Of a stretch of DNA of 64,000 bases, positions 8,859 to 17,936 are shown piece by piece (the first letter of the stretch is position 1; each line of letters starts with the position of its first letter). The translations under genes were made by a program, and so were the position numbers. The stretch comes from JACMLX01 sp031374935. Its GTDB lineage: Bacteria; Gemmatimonadota; Gemmatimonadetes; Gemmatimonadales; Gemmatimonadaceae. The notes under the pieces were generated by a model that saw nothing but the letters and a program-made list of their open reading frames with translations, had not been told where the DNA came from and did not search any database. The stretch covers positions 62,001 to 126,000 of the forward strand of contig JANMHB010000184.1 of assembly GCA_031374935.1 (NCBI GenBank), in the 5' to 3' direction.

Positions 8859-9018
8859 TCAGCGCAGGAATCGTCCCTGGTCGGGCGGCGGGAGTTCTTC
8901 AATTGCATGGCGTACGGCGGTGCGTGGCATGGTACGCCAATGGCGCGCCAGCAATACGACCTCGATGGCGCGATCACGATGGCCTATCTCGCGCAGCATG
9001 CACGCCACCGCGGCTCTG
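8859..9018 (-). pseudogene. Truncated 3' remnant of an AlkD-like DNA alkylation repair gene
   Basis: Translating the minus strand upstream of a TGA at 8859-8861 gives a stop-free stretch containing CMLREIGHRDRAIEVVLLA, then HWRTMPRTAVRHAIEELPPP. This strongly resembles the C-terminal HEAT-like repeat of the DNA alkylation repair (AlkD/AlkC-type) family, where WMLREVGKRD and MPRTALRYAIE are typical. Nothing of the preceding ~180 residues is present. The fragment begins directly against the stop codon of the DinB-fold gene at 9019, so it looks like the scar of a deletion. Family assignment is from memory of the consensus. Confidence 0.6.
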
Positions 9019-9501
9019 CTAGCCCCCGACACGCGTGACCGCGGTCGGAAAACCGCGGACCCAGGCGATGTAGTCCACCGGTGCGGGCGCGAGCCCCGCC
9101 TGCCGCAGGAGCAGATTCACCTTGCCCCGGTGGTACTGGGCGTGCAGAAAGACCTGATGCAGGATGTCACGAACCGACGTTTCGAACAGAATGCCGGCGG
9201 AGTTCGTGTACGAGACCATGCGATGCAGGTCGGCTTCGGTCAGCCCGTCGAGGTATTGCGCAAATCCCGCATGCACCTCCGCGGCGAGCTGTCGCAGATT
9301 CGCTGCACCGACATCGGGCCAAATCGCAATGCGCGGCGCACGCGCCTGAAGGCGAGCGAGCCAGTTCTCTTCCGCGCCGAGGACGTGCGCCAGTTCACGT
9401 GCCGCCTCGCTGGGCAGGCTGGGTGCACTCGCGAGCACACCCAGCATGGAGTCGTCCGCCCACGCCATATGCTCCTGCAGGTGCCGCAGCTCTGTCAGCA
9501 T
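9019..9501 (-). CDS. DinB/YfiT-fold four-helix metal-binding protein
   Basis: This 160-residue protein has the DinB-like helical bundle. Three His ligands appear at the expected places: one in ELAHVLGAEENW and two in ILHQVFLHAQYHRG. Family members bind Ni or Zn and include thiol-dependent S-transferases. This is not DNA polymerase IV. No signal peptide is seen. A second DinB-fold gene lies at 33738. Confidence 0.85.
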   Translation of the reverse strand: MLTELRHLQEHMAWADDSMLGVLASAPSLPSEAARELAHVLGAEENWLARLQARAPRIAIWPDVGAANLRQLAAEVHAGFAQYLDGLTEADLHRMVSYTNSAGILFETSVRDILHQVFLHAQYHRGKVNLLLRQAGLAPAPVDYIAWVRGFPTAVTRVGG

Positions 9502-9530
9502 CGTGCATGCTCCGCGCGCTCAGGCGCCAG

Positions 9531-11000
9531 TCAGGGTACGCTGCCCTTCCGATAGTCCAGCTGTGGCTTCTGTGTTCCGAGGACGGTCGTATACGCGAAG
9601 TTTGCACCGCGGCGTCGCGCCAGCTCGGCTTTCGCCGCATCGATGGTTGCCGGCGACGAGAAGAGATCGGCACCGGTCAGGGCCATGACTTTCGCAGCCA
9701 CCATCATGCCCTTGGCTCCGATGCTCATCCCGCCGGCCGCGACGGCCTGCCAGGAGTGTGCCGCCGTTCCGGGGACCCAGGTGGCGGTCGACAGTTGCAC
9801 CGTGGGCACCACCCAGCTCACGTCGCCGACATCGGTCGAGCCCCCGCCGTCGACCTGATCGAGCACCAGCGGCTTGATCCGCGATGTGGTCTCGAGCGGA
9901 ACAGCGGTGAAGGCGGTGGAGTTCTGCAGTCGTTCGGCAAACGCTCGCTCCTCTGCCGTGTACGTGAATCCGCCGACGCGCTCGAGCGCCCGCTGCTGCA
10001 CGCGCGCCAGTGTCTCGTTCGGCTGCAACGCGTACACCGAGCCGACCAGCTGCAGATCGAAGGTGGTGCCGGTGCCAAGTGCCGCACCCCGCGCCGCATT
10101 CGTGATGCGCTCCCAGATGTCCTTCACGATCGGCATGTCGACGTGCCGCGCGACGTAGTACACCTCGGCTTCGTCCGGCACCACATTCGGTGCCTTGCCG
10201 CCGTTGGTGATGACGTAGTGAATACGACTGCCGTCGGGAATGTGCTCGCGCAGGTAGTTCGTCATCACGCTCATCACTTCGACACCGTCCAGCGCGGATC
10301 GCCCCCGCTCCGGCGACCCCGCGGCATGTGCACTCAGGCCATGAAATCGAAACTTGCCTGAGATGTTCGCCATCGAGCGACCACCGCTGACGGCGTTCTC
10401 GTCACCGGGATGCCAGGCGATCGCGGCGTCCACATCATTGAACACGCCATCGCGCACCATGTACACCTTGCCGGCTCCGCCTTCCTCGGCGGGTGTGCCG
10501 ATCATGCGCAACGTGCCCTTCACGTTGTTGGCGCTCATCCACTGCTTGAGTGCGATCGCAGCGGCGGTGCTGGCGGTGCCGAAGAGGTGATGTCCGCAGC
10601 CATGTCCCGGACCGCCCGATACCAGCGGGTTTCGCTCGGGCGTGGCGGCCTGTGACAAGCCGGGCAGTGCATCGTACTCCCCGAGAATCGCGATGACCGG
10701 CTTGCCACTGCCAAACTCCGCGACGAACGCGGTCGGTTCACCGGCGATGCCCGCCGTCACCGTGAAGCCTGCCGTGCGCAGCTCCGACTGCAGCAGCGCA
10801 GAACTCTTCGCTTCCATGTAGCCGACTTCGGCGAAGCCCCAGATCTGCTTCGCGACGTCGGCGTAGTGCGCGGCGCCCGCGTCCAGCGTGGTGAGCATCG
10901 GGGCGGTAGCGGCGGCCGCGCGCGGCAGCTGGGCTGACGCGGTACCTGCGATGACACAGCCGAGTGCAATCAGCGATAGCCGCGTGGTGTGGTTCGGCAT
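9531..11000 (-). CDS. Exported M20-family amidohydrolase (AbgB-like)
   Basis: This metal-dependent amidohydrolase/peptidase has 489 residues and a Sec signal peptide (LSLIALGCVIAGTASAQ). Metal-binding elements are GGPGHGCGHHLFG with the bridging Cys/His, TPAEEGGAG, the His in AIAWHPGD and the C-terminal His in TAAHSW. The inserted dimerisation domain contains GLSAHAAGSPERGRSALDG. AbgB relatives cleave aminoacyl amides such as p-aminobenzoyl-glutamate. An export signal suggests scavenging of peptides or amides in the periplasm. A second member is at 42562. Confidence 0.9.
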   Translation of the reverse strand: MPNHTTRLSLIALGCVIAGTASAQLPRAAAATAPMLTTLDAGAAHYADVAKQIWGFAEVGYMEAKSSALLQSELRTAGFTVTAGIAGEPTAFVAEFGSGKPVIAILGEYDALPGLSQAATPERNPLVSGGPGHGCGHHLFGTASTAAAIALKQWMSANNVKGTLRMIGTPAEEGGAGKVYMVRDGVFNDVDAAIAWHPGDENAVSGGRSMANISGKFRFHGLSAHAAGSPERGRSALDGVEVMSVMTNYLREHIPDGSRIHYVITNGGKAPNVVPDEAEVYYVARHVDMPIVKDIWERITNAARGAALGTGTTFDLQLVGSVYALQPNETLARVQQRALERVGGFTYTAEERAFAERLQNSTAFTAVPLETTSRIKPLVLDQVDGGGSTDVGDVSWVVPTVQLSTATWVPGTAAHSWQAVAAGGMSIGAKGMMVAAKVMALTGADLFSSPATIDAAKAELARRRGANFAYTTVLGTQKPQLDYRKGSVP

Positions 11001-11106
11001 GGGAATCCCGGTGAAGTCGCGGAGCGGCGCGGTACGCGCCGATCATTCCCGGAAAGGTGTCTCGAGGAACGCTGCGACGCGATCCGGCAGTCCCTGATCG
11101 CCACCC

Positions 11107-11739
11107 TCAGAGCGGCACGATCCCGCGTCGCAGCCCGTACGACACCGCCTCACTCCGGGTCCGGACCTCCAGTTTCGCGAAGATCGCCTGCAGATGGTAT
11201 TTGACCGTGCTCGGGCTGATGCCGAGTCGCCCGCCGATCTGCTTGTTGCCCATCCCTTCCGCCAGCGCGCGCAGCACTTCGAGTTCGCGGTCGGTGAGGT
11301 GAGGTTCGCCGGTGTCGACCACAATGGCGGGGGCGCGCTGTTCACGCCGCGTGGCCCGGTCGCGCGCGCTCGTCGCCGAGGGCAGGACGGCGGGCGAGAT
11401 GACCGTCAGGCCCCGCACCACCCCGTGGCTCGCCGCCACGACGTCGTCAGCATCGGCGTCCAGCGGCAGCCAGGCTGCGCTGCCGCGTGCCAGCTGCCCC
11501 GGCGGTGGGTGCACACCGGGATCGATCAAGTACACCGTGGCACTTCGTGCATCGCCGCTGTCGTCGGCGGCGGGCCATTCCGTGACGAACACGGCGTGCG
11601 CGGCATGCGGGCGCGACGCTCGGTGCGCGCGCCCGTCGTCGAGCAGCACCCCGTCGCGTACGCCGAGTCCGGCACTCAGGCGAGCCCGCACAATGGCGGG
11701 CATCGCTCCAAGCGTGAGGTGAAGGGCATCATCGTCCAC
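11107..11739 (-). CDS. LuxR/NarL-type transcriptional regulator with degenerate receiver
   Basis: The C-terminal ~60 residues are a clear LuxR helix-turn-helix (LTDRELEVLRALAEGMGNKQIG, then ISPSTVKYHLQAIFAKLEVRTRSEAV). The N-terminal ~130 residues have the alternating pattern of a receiver (VYLIDPGVH, GSAAWLPLDADADDVVAA, GVVRGL) but I cannot find the acidic pocket plus phosphoacceptor Asp in canonical spacing. It is probably phosphorylation-independent. It starts 9 bases after the stop of the upstream trypsin-fold gene, so the two likely share a transcript. Confidence 0.85.
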   Translation of the reverse strand: MDDDALHLTLGAMPAIVRARLSAGLGVRDGVLLDDGRAHRASRPHAAHAVFVTEWPAADDSGDARSATVYLIDPGVHPPPGQLARGSAAWLPLDADADDVVAASHGVVRGLTVISPAVLPSATSARDRATRREQRAPAIVVDTGEPHLTDRELEVLRALAEGMGNKQIGGRLGISPSTVKYHLQAIFAKLEVRTRSEAVSYGLRRGIVPL

Positions 11740-11748
11740 GCTGACAGT

Positions 11749-12660
11749 CTATCGGGTCTGGCGCGGACGCTCACCAATGGTCACCGGTACCACCACCACG
11801 GCGCCGCCTCGCACCACGTGCAGATGCACGACCGTGCCGACCCGATCACTGCCGAGGAAGGGCAGGACATCGTCGTGCTGGGTGATGCGAGCGTCGTCGA
11901 TGCGCACCAGGACATCACCGATCATCACGCCACCGTGTGCCGCCGGACTGTCGTGCTCGACATCCAGGATCACCAGGCCACCGCGACCGTCGAAGCCAAG
12001 CTTCTCGCTGGCGCTGTCGGAGAACTTGACCAGCTGCATGCTGGCACCGAGCCAGCCTCGCGCGACGTACCCGCGATTGAGCACTGCGTCGAGAATGCGA
12101 TCGATGGTGGTGTTCGGTATCGTCACGCAGAGCGGCTTGCTCATGCCACCGGAGTTGATGCCGGCGATGGCGCCATGCGCCGTGACCAGCGGGCCGCCGC
12201 CGAAGCCCGGTGGCAGCTCCACGTCGCTCTGGACGCGACGGTCGAGCGTTCCCCCACGCCAGGTGCGCCAGGCATCCCCGACGTTGCTGACGACGCCGAA
12301 TGTGGCGTGCGGACCGTCATTCCCGGTCCGGGCGATGGCCAGCACCAGGTTACCCGGTCGCAGGTCGGCGGCTGCGGCATGCGTGGCCACCGCCAGCAGC
12401 CCGGTCGGGATCCGGAGGGCCGCCAGGTCGGTGCCCGGGTCGCGACCAGCCAGGGTGGCCGTCACACGCTGACCGTTCGGCAGCGTGACCGAGATGTCGT
12501 CGGTCCGCCGCACGGTGGCATCGGTGGTGACGATGACACCGTCGCGCCAATGGACGCCCGTGCTCGCCAGCCGGGGACGGGCGTGGACTGCGACGACGCT
12601 GGCCGCGGCGGTGCTGACGGCATCCGCCAGCTGGTCTGAGATTTCCGTAAGTGTCGACAT
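11749..12660 (-). CDS. HtrA/DegP-like protein with PDZ domain, catalytically inactive
   Basis: This 303-residue protein has a trypsin-like domain followed by one PDZ domain (from about GWLGASMQLVKFSD). Aligned by eye to HtrA, the His region (TNNHVV in active enzymes) reads TTDATV, so His is Ala. The Asp motif is kept (GRDPGTDLAALRI). The Ser motif GNSGG reads GFGGGPLV, so the nucleophile is Gly. Two of three catalytic residues are therefore missing. No signal peptide or membrane anchor precedes the domain from the ATG at 12660, so it appears cytoplasmic. It is co-directional with the LuxR regulator downstream and may bind peptides rather than cut them. Confidence 0.85.
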   Translation of the reverse strand: MSTLTEISDQLADAVSTAAASVVAVHARPRLASTGVHWRDGVIVTTDATVRRTDDISVTLPNGQRVTATLAGRDPGTDLAALRIPTGLLAVATHAAAADLRPGNLVLAIARTGNDGPHATFGVVSNVGDAWRTWRGGTLDRRVQSDVELPPGFGGGPLVTAHGAIAGINSGGMSKPLCVTIPNTTIDRILDAVLNRGYVARGWLGASMQLVKFSDSASEKLGFDGRGGLVILDVEHDSPAAHGGVMIGDVLVRIDDARITQHDDVLPFLGSDRVGTVVHLHVVRGGAVVVVPVTIGERPRQTR

Positions 12661-12899
12661 GGGATGGCGGGGCTGGGATGACGGGGCTGGGATGACGTGT
12701 CGTTGGTTCGCGCGGCCGGAACTGCCGGTCGCGTGCAGACAAGGCTCGCCAGTGGGCTTGCCGGCCAACATCGGCCAAACGGACAGGGGGTGGCAGCGCT
12801 GCGATGCCAGAGGCGCCGGTCGAGGAGTTCCGATCCGCCGGCGCCAAACGAACCTGGCGGCGAGGGCGTACTACCTTCGTGCTCGACTCCTGCACCCCG

Positions 12900-15032
12900 A
12901 TGGTGACGATGCAACTCCGACGGTTTTCGCTACTGGCGCTGCTCGGCAGCAGCCCGCTCGCTGGCCAGCAGCGGCCTGATTCCGCCGGAAGAGATTCCCT
13001 GCGAGTCGGCACGCTGCCGACCATGACCATCAGTGCGACGCGCAGCACTACACCGTTGCTGCTCACGCCCTTTGCCGTGACATCGATCGGGCTCGACCGC
13101 TTGCGCACGACGGCCGGCGTTGGGCTGGCCGATGCGCTGCAGGGCATACCCGGGGTTCTCGCGATGTCACGCGCCGGCGGCGTGGACACGCGCATCACGA
13201 TTCGCGGCTTCGGTGCCCGGGGGGCCGGTGATCGGTCGAATGCGGCGACGATGCGCGGGATTCGGGTCATGATCGATGGCATTCCCGAAACGGAACCGGA
13301 CGGGCGCACCAGCCTCGACCTGGTCGACCTCGGCGCCATCACCGGCGTCGACGTCATCCGTTCGAATGCGTCGGCGCTGTTCGGCAATGCGGCGGGCGGC
13401 ATCATCTCGCTCAACACCACACCGCTGCCCGGAAACCTGTTCGACGTCAGGACCATGGCTGGCAGCTTCGGGTTGCGCCGCGCGATCGCGCAGACCAGCA
13501 CCGGCACTGGGGATTCACGGATGTACGCCGGCGTCTCCCGCACCGAGTCGGATGGCTGGCGCCGCAATTCGGCCGGTGAGCGCACGCTGCTCTCCTCGGG
13601 TCTCGTGACGCCGCTCGGCTCGCACACCCGACTGTCGCTGCGCCTGACTGGTGCACAGAACGACTTCGACATTCCCGGTCCGCTGACGGCAGCGCAGGCG
13701 CAGGCCACGCCGCGTGACGCCAACGCGACGTACAATGCGCGCCGCGAGCGGCGCGAGAATCAGGTCATCCGGTTCGGGACCACGCTGGAGCGCGCCGACG
13801 GTGATGATGGGGTGCTGACGATCATGTCCTATGTCACGCCCAAGAAGCTGATCCGGTCCGAGCGCAACACCTATCGCGAGTTCAACCGTGTGCATGGCGG
13901 CGGCGGGATCAACTTCCGCGAGCAGTTTGGCACGCACAACCTGCTGGTCGGCACTGACATTCAGCATCAGGACGGGCCGGCACGATTCTGGTCGCTCACC
14001 CCCGCCGGCGACAAGGGCACCACACTGCAGCAGGACAAGAACGAGCAGGCCACCACCGGCGGCGTCTTCCTGCAGGATGAGTGGGCGTTCAATTCGCGGC
14101 TCACGCTCAACCTCGGCGGCCGCTTCGATGCGCTGCGCTACGGCCTCACCGATCGCATCCGACCGACGCTCAGTGGAGCCAGGAGCTTCACGCAGTTCTC
14201 GCCCAAGTTCGGCACGGTGTACCGCCTCTCTGGTACGAATCTCTTCTATGCCAACATCGCTGGTGGCATCGAAGTGCCGGCCAACAACGAGACCGATCCT
14301 GCCTCGACGTTCGGTCAGGACACGGTCACCGGCATCAACCCGCTGCTGAAGCCGATTCGCTCACTCACCTACGAGATCGGCACGCGGAATGTCCTGGCGC
14401 TCACCGCGCCAGGCACGAAGATGCTGCGCTACGAAGTGTCGGTGTTCAACACCGAGGTGCAGAACGAACTGGTGCCGTATCGCGGCGGCCGGTTCTACTT
14501 CAACGCATCGAAAGCCCGCCGCCAAGGGGTGGAGATCGGCGGTGAGCTCGAACTCGACGAAGGGTTCGCCCTCAGGAGTACGGCGACCCTGATGCGCGCC
14601 ACCTATCTGGATTACGCGGTGGACTCGGTGCACTACGGCAGGCCGGGCCGGTTTGCCGACTATTCGGGCAACGCGATGGTCGGTGTACCGAGGACGATGG
14701 CGTCCGGTGGTGTGCGATACGACGTGCCCGAATCACCATTCCGTCTCGATGGTGAGGTGCAGCACACCGGCAACTACGTGCTCGACGATGCGAATCGCGT
14801 CGACCTGCCGGCCGCGACGATCTTCAACGCGACGGTCTCGCTGCGCCGGCCAGCGCGCCTCTATCGCCAGCTCGGCCTCACCGGCTTCGCGCGCGTCGAG
14901 AACCTGCTCGACCGTCGCTACATGACGTCAGGGTTTCTGAACCCCGATGTCGTCGGCGGCCAGGCAGTCGCGTTCGAACCCGGCGTCCCTCGCGCGTTCA
15001 TCCTCTCGCTGGGGCTGGTGCGGCTGCCCTGA
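12900..15032 (+). CDS. TonB-dependent outer-membrane receptor
   Basis: This gated outer-membrane channel takes up a siderophore or other ligand using TonB energy. The ATG at 12900 (or 12909) starts a signal peptide ending SSPLAGQQ; the open frame extends up to 12804 but without signal features. The plug domain is clear (LADALQGIPGVLAMSRAGG, ITIRGFGARG, MIDGIPETEPDGR, VDVIRSNASALFGNAAGG). The rest is a long beta-barrel of about 500 residues. It resembles the FecA-type subgroup. No sigma/anti-sigma pair or transport genes adjoin it, so the substrate is unknown. Confidence 0.93.
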   Translation: MVTMQLRRFSLLALLGSSPLAGQQRPDSAGRDSLRVGTLPTMTISATRSTTPLLLTPFAVTSIGLDRLRTTAGVGLADALQGIPGVLAMSRAGGVDTRITIRGFGARGAGDRSNAATMRGIRVMIDGIPETEPDGRTSLDLVDLGAITGVDVIRSNASALFGNAAGGIISLNTTPLPGNLFDVRTMAGSFGLRRAIAQTSTGTGDSRMYAGVSRTESDGWRRNSAGERTLLSSGLVTPLGSHTRLSLRLTGAQNDFDIPGPLTAAQAQATPRDANATYNARRERRENQVIRFGTTLERADGDDGVLTIMSYVTPKKLIRSERNTYREFNRVHGGGGINFREQFGTHNLLVGTDIQHQDGPARFWSLTPAGDKGTTLQQDKNEQATTGGVFLQDEWAFNSRLTLNLGGRFDALRYGLTDRIRPTLSGARSFTQFSPKFGTVYRLSGTNLFYANIAGGIEVPANNETDPASTFGQDTVTGINPLLKPIRSLTYEIGTRNVLALTAPGTKMLRYEVSVFNTEVQNELVPYRGGRFYFNASKARRQGVEIGGELELDEGFALRSTATLMRATYLDYAVDSVHYGRPGRFADYSGNAMVGVPRTMASGGVRYDVPESPFRLDGEVQHTGNYVLDDANRVDLPAATIFNATVSLRRPARLYRQLGLTGFARVENLLDRRYMTSGFLNPDVVGGQAVAFEPGVPRAFILSLGLVRLP

Positions 15033-15108
15033 GCACGCATCGCACGATTCGGGAAGCGCCGGCCCGTACCGGCGGCGATCATCAGGCATCACCGACTTGG
15101 AGATCGCC

Positions 15109-16056
15109 ATGACCGCTGCCAGCTTGCTCCACATGCCCGTCGTCGAAACCGTTCCGATCGAGCAGACCCGTGCCGAGGCCGCCGTGTTGCGCGTCAGGAC
15201 GCTGCTCGATGATGCGGTGGCGCACGGCCGCGAAGGTCGCATCCCCCTGATGGAGCTGGCGACACGGGTGGGTATGAGCCCGGCGCATTTGCAACGCCTC
15301 TTCACCGCGATCGTGGGCGTGTCACCATCCGCCTACCTGCGGAGCCGCCGGGCAGACGCATTCCGGCGCGCCCTGCGTGGTGCCGGCACGGTCAGCGCTG
15401 CAACCTTCGACGCGGGATACGCGGCCTCGAGCCGCGCGTACGCTGATGCCACGCGGCACCTCGGCATGACACCGTCCGCCTATCGGCGCGGTGGCGAAGG
15501 CATCACGATCCAATGGGCGGCAACCGACACCCCCCTCGGCCGACTCGTGATCGGCGCCACGGCGCTTGGGCTCTGCTGGGTCTCGCTCGCCGCCAGTGAC
15601 GACACGCTGGTGCATGAACTGCACGCCGAGTTTCCGCGGGCGACGGTGGTGGCCGCCACCGATGGGGCACTGGCCGGCATGCTCGGTGCGGTCGTGGCCC
15701 GACTGCGCGGCGAGGCATCGGCGCCCGCTGTCGAAATCGACATGCCGGTGACGGCATTCCAGCAGCGTGTGCTCGATGCGCTGATCGCGATTCCCTTCGG
15801 CGAGACCCGCAGCTATTCGCAGATCGCGGCGGCCATCGGCAAGCCGGGTGCGGCGCGGGCCGTGGCCAACGTGTGCGCCACCAATCGCGTGGCGGTGGTC
15901 ATTCCCTGTCACCGCGTGATTCATGCTGACGGCTCGATGAGCGGCTATCGCTGGGGTAATCAGATCAAGAAGGCGTTGCTGCAGGCGGAGGGTGCTGCTG
16001 CTCCACGCGGAGAGGGTACACCCCCGGCGGCGGTGCGCCGACGCGTCACATCGTGA
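15109..16056 (+). CDS. ada: Ada-like AraC/methylguanine-DNA methyltransferase lacking the N-terminal zinc domain
   Basis: This is a 315-residue fusion. An AraC-type helix-turn-helix (about 40-130: MELATRVGMSPAHLQRLFT, FDAGYAASSRAYADATRHLG) precedes an O6-alkylguanine-DNA alkyltransferase domain with the acceptor Cys in IPCHRVIHADG. The usual Ada N-terminal zinc domain that repairs methylphosphotriesters, with its Cys cluster, is absent. The ATG at 15109 follows a reasonable ribosome site (cttggaga). The stop overlaps the alkA start (GTGA), so this is a coupled alkylation-repair operon. How it would sense damage without the zinc domain is unclear. Confidence 0.9.
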   Translation: MTAASLLHMPVVETVPIEQTRAEAAVLRVRTLLDDAVAHGREGRIPLMELATRVGMSPAHLQRLFTAIVGVSPSAYLRSRRADAFRRALRGAGTVSAATFDAGYAASSRAYADATRHLGMTPSAYRRGGEGITIQWAATDTPLGRLVIGATALGLCWVSLAASDDTLVHELHAEFPRATVVAATDGALAGMLGAVVARLRGEASAPAVEIDMPVTAFQQRVLDALIAIPFGETRSYSQIAAAIGKPGAARAVANVCATNRVAVVIPCHRVIHADGSMSGYRWGNQIKKALLQAEGAAAPRGEGTPPAAVRRRVTS

Positions 16057-16958
16057 CAGGGCCAGCGGCGTGGTCGCGCCGCACGCGCGTGGCGTTGCCG
16101 GTTGACGTCGATGTCCCCTGGACGCTGCGGTATCTGGTGGTGCGCACCGTCGACGCGCTGGAGCGCGTGAACGGATCGCACTACCTGCGGAGCGTGCGAC
16201 AGCACGGCGCTGATACACACCTGCTGCTCGATCTGGAGTACGACGAAGCGAATCATGCGATCGTTGCGCGCACCCGACCGGCGATCAGTGCGCCGGCGAT
16301 CCGGGCGCTGGTGGACCGCAGCTTCGACCTCGCCACCGACCTCACGCCGTTCCGCCGCCTGGCGCAGAGTGACGCATTGTTGAGGCCACTGCTGCGTGCG
16401 CGCCCCTGTCTCCGCCTGCCCCAGCTGCTGGACCCGTTCGAAGGGATGATTCGCGCGGTGCTTGGGCAACAGGTGAGCGTGGTCGGCGCCAGCACCATGA
16501 CCGATCGGCTGGTCCGCGCATTCGGGACGCCGTTGGACGCCGTCGACGGGCAGGCGCCCTTCTTCGGATTTCCGTCACCAGCCACGCTGGCTGACGCTGG
16601 CGCCGACAGACTGAAAACCATCGGGCTCACCGTCGCCAAGGCTGCGACACTGCACGGCGTGTCGGTGGCTGTCGCAACCGGTGCGATCGATCTCGATGCG
16701 TTGCGCGGCGCGCCGACTGACGAGGCCGAGGCCACACTGATCGCATTGCCCGGAATCGGTCCCTGGACAGCGCACTATGTCCGTATGCGCGCGCTCGGCG
16801 ATCGGGACGCGTTCCCGGCGGCGGACCTCGGTGTGTTGAAGGCGATGGCGCATGCCGGAATCCACCCGCGCGACATTCCGTCACGCGCCGAGGCCTGGCG
16901 ACCGTGGCGCGCCTATGCGACGCTGCATCTCTGGGAGTCACTCGGCAAGCGCGAGTGA
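16053..16958 (+). CDS. alkA: DNA-3-methyladenine glycosylase II
   Basis: This is a 301-residue base-excision glycosylase that removes alkylated purines. The helix-hairpin-helix motif is LIALPGIGPWTAHYVRMRAL, with the catalytic Asp downstream in FPAADLGVLKA. The N-terminal ~100 residues match the TBP-like AlkA domain, and IRAVLGQQVSV is the conserved helix in the middle. A GTG start overlaps the ada stop codon by four bases. Confidence 0.93.
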   Translation: MTGPAAWSRRTRVALPVDVDVPWTLRYLVVRTVDALERVNGSHYLRSVRQHGADTHLLLDLEYDEANHAIVARTRPAISAPAIRALVDRSFDLATDLTPFRRLAQSDALLRPLLRARPCLRLPQLLDPFEGMIRAVLGQQVSVVGASTMTDRLVRAFGTPLDAVDGQAPFFGFPSPATLADAGADRLKTIGLTVAKAATLHGVSVAVATGAIDLDALRGAPTDEAEATLIALPGIGPWTAHYVRMRALGDRDAFPAADLGVLKAMAHAGIHPRDIPSRAEAWRPWRAYATLHLWESLGKRE

Positions 16959-16967
16959 CAGGCGACG

Positions 16968-17903
16968 CTACGTCTTCGCGCCCAGCGGGGGCATCACGAC
17001 CAACACCACGCCAGCCAGCGTGACGCAGGCCGCGATCAACATCATCGGGGTGATGGTCTCGTGCCCGATCGAGGCGCCGAGCAGCAGCGCGACGATGGGA
17101 TTCACGTACGCGTAGGTGGCCACATGCGACGTCTTGGCGACGCGCATCAGCCAGACGAATGCAGTGAAGCCGAGCAGGCTGCCAAACGCGATCAGGTACG
17201 CAAACGCCGTCCACGATCGCATCGACACCGCTGGCAGATTCACCTGGCTCCATTCGCCGGTGAGCAGGCAGACGACGGTGAGAAAACCGCCGGCGCTGAG
17301 CATCTGGAGTGCGCTGCCCATGAACGCGTTGTCGGGTCGCGGCATGTCGCGGCCGATCACGGAGCCGACGGCCCACGATGACGCACCCACCAGAAGCAGG
17401 CCAACCGCACCTACGTCCACCGCGCCGGCGTCGCCGCGCACTGCTGCGGCGAGGCTTGGGCCGGCCAGCAGCGCCAGTCCAAGCAGCCCGAGGGCCAGCC
17501 CGAGCCACTCTTTCGCGCGCGGAAACCGGCCATTCGGGCGCACGGTCTCCGTGACGACCATCCAGATCGGTGTGGTGGCCACCACCATGCTGGCGAGGCC
17601 GCTCGGCAAGCGATGTGCACTGTACGCCACCAGCCCGTTGCCAACCACCAGCAGCATCAAGCCCCCGGTCACAGCGCCGCGCCAGTGCGCGCGCTTTGGT
17701 CCTGGCACACCGCTCACTCGCAGCGTGGTGTAGAGGATGATGCCGGCGAGCGCATGGCGCGCCGCAATCATCGGCCAAGGCGGCATCGTCTCGACGCCGA
17801 TCTTGATGGCGAGATAGGTGCTGCCCCAGATGATGTAGAGCGCCGCGAACGCTGCCACCAGCAGGAGCTTTGGTGGCGGCGTGATGCGGTCGGTGCTCAT
17901 CAC
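16968..17903 (-). CDS. EamA-family (drug/metabolite transporter) membrane protein
   Basis: This 311-residue protein has about ten hydrophobic helices in two EamA repeats, the YedA/RhaT-like layout. The first helix reads LLLVAAFAALYIIWGSTYLA, with the typical WGSTYLAIK signature. The C-terminal repeat ends LIAACVTLAGVVLVVMPP. Such exporters move amino acids or metabolites across the inner membrane. The substrate cannot be deduced. It converges with alkA, with nine bases between the stops. Confidence 0.92.
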   Translation of the reverse strand: MMSTDRITPPPKLLLVAAFAALYIIWGSTYLAIKIGVETMPPWPMIAARHALAGIILYTTLRVSGVPGPKRAHWRGAVTGGLMLLVVGNGLVAYSAHRLPSGLASMVVATTPIWMVVTETVRPNGRFPRAKEWLGLALGLLGLALLAGPSLAAAVRGDAGAVDVGAVGLLLVGASSWAVGSVIGRDMPRPDNAFMGSALQMLSAGGFLTVVCLLTGEWSQVNLPAVSMRSWTAFAYLIAFGSLLGFTAFVWLMRVAKTSHVATYAYVNPIVALLLGASIGHETITPMMLIAACVTLAGVVLVVMPPLGAKT

Positions 17904-17936
17904 ATCAAGGTAACCGCCACCGAAAGTCCGCCGCGC

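Noticed and set aside
8825..9022. Small plus-strand open frame over the AlkD-like remnant
   Set aside because: It shows no motifs, while the minus strand reads as the alkylation-repair C terminus.
11043..11106. Possible C-terminal coding tail (LPDRVAAFLETPFRE) past the LuxR stop
   Set aside because: It is in a different frame from the regulator, too short to assign, and the LuxR domain already ends at its usual length.
14965..14985. tRNA-like T-loop sequence gttcgaaccc
   Set aside because: It lies inside the TonB-receptor coding sequence and no acceptor or anticodon stems surround it.
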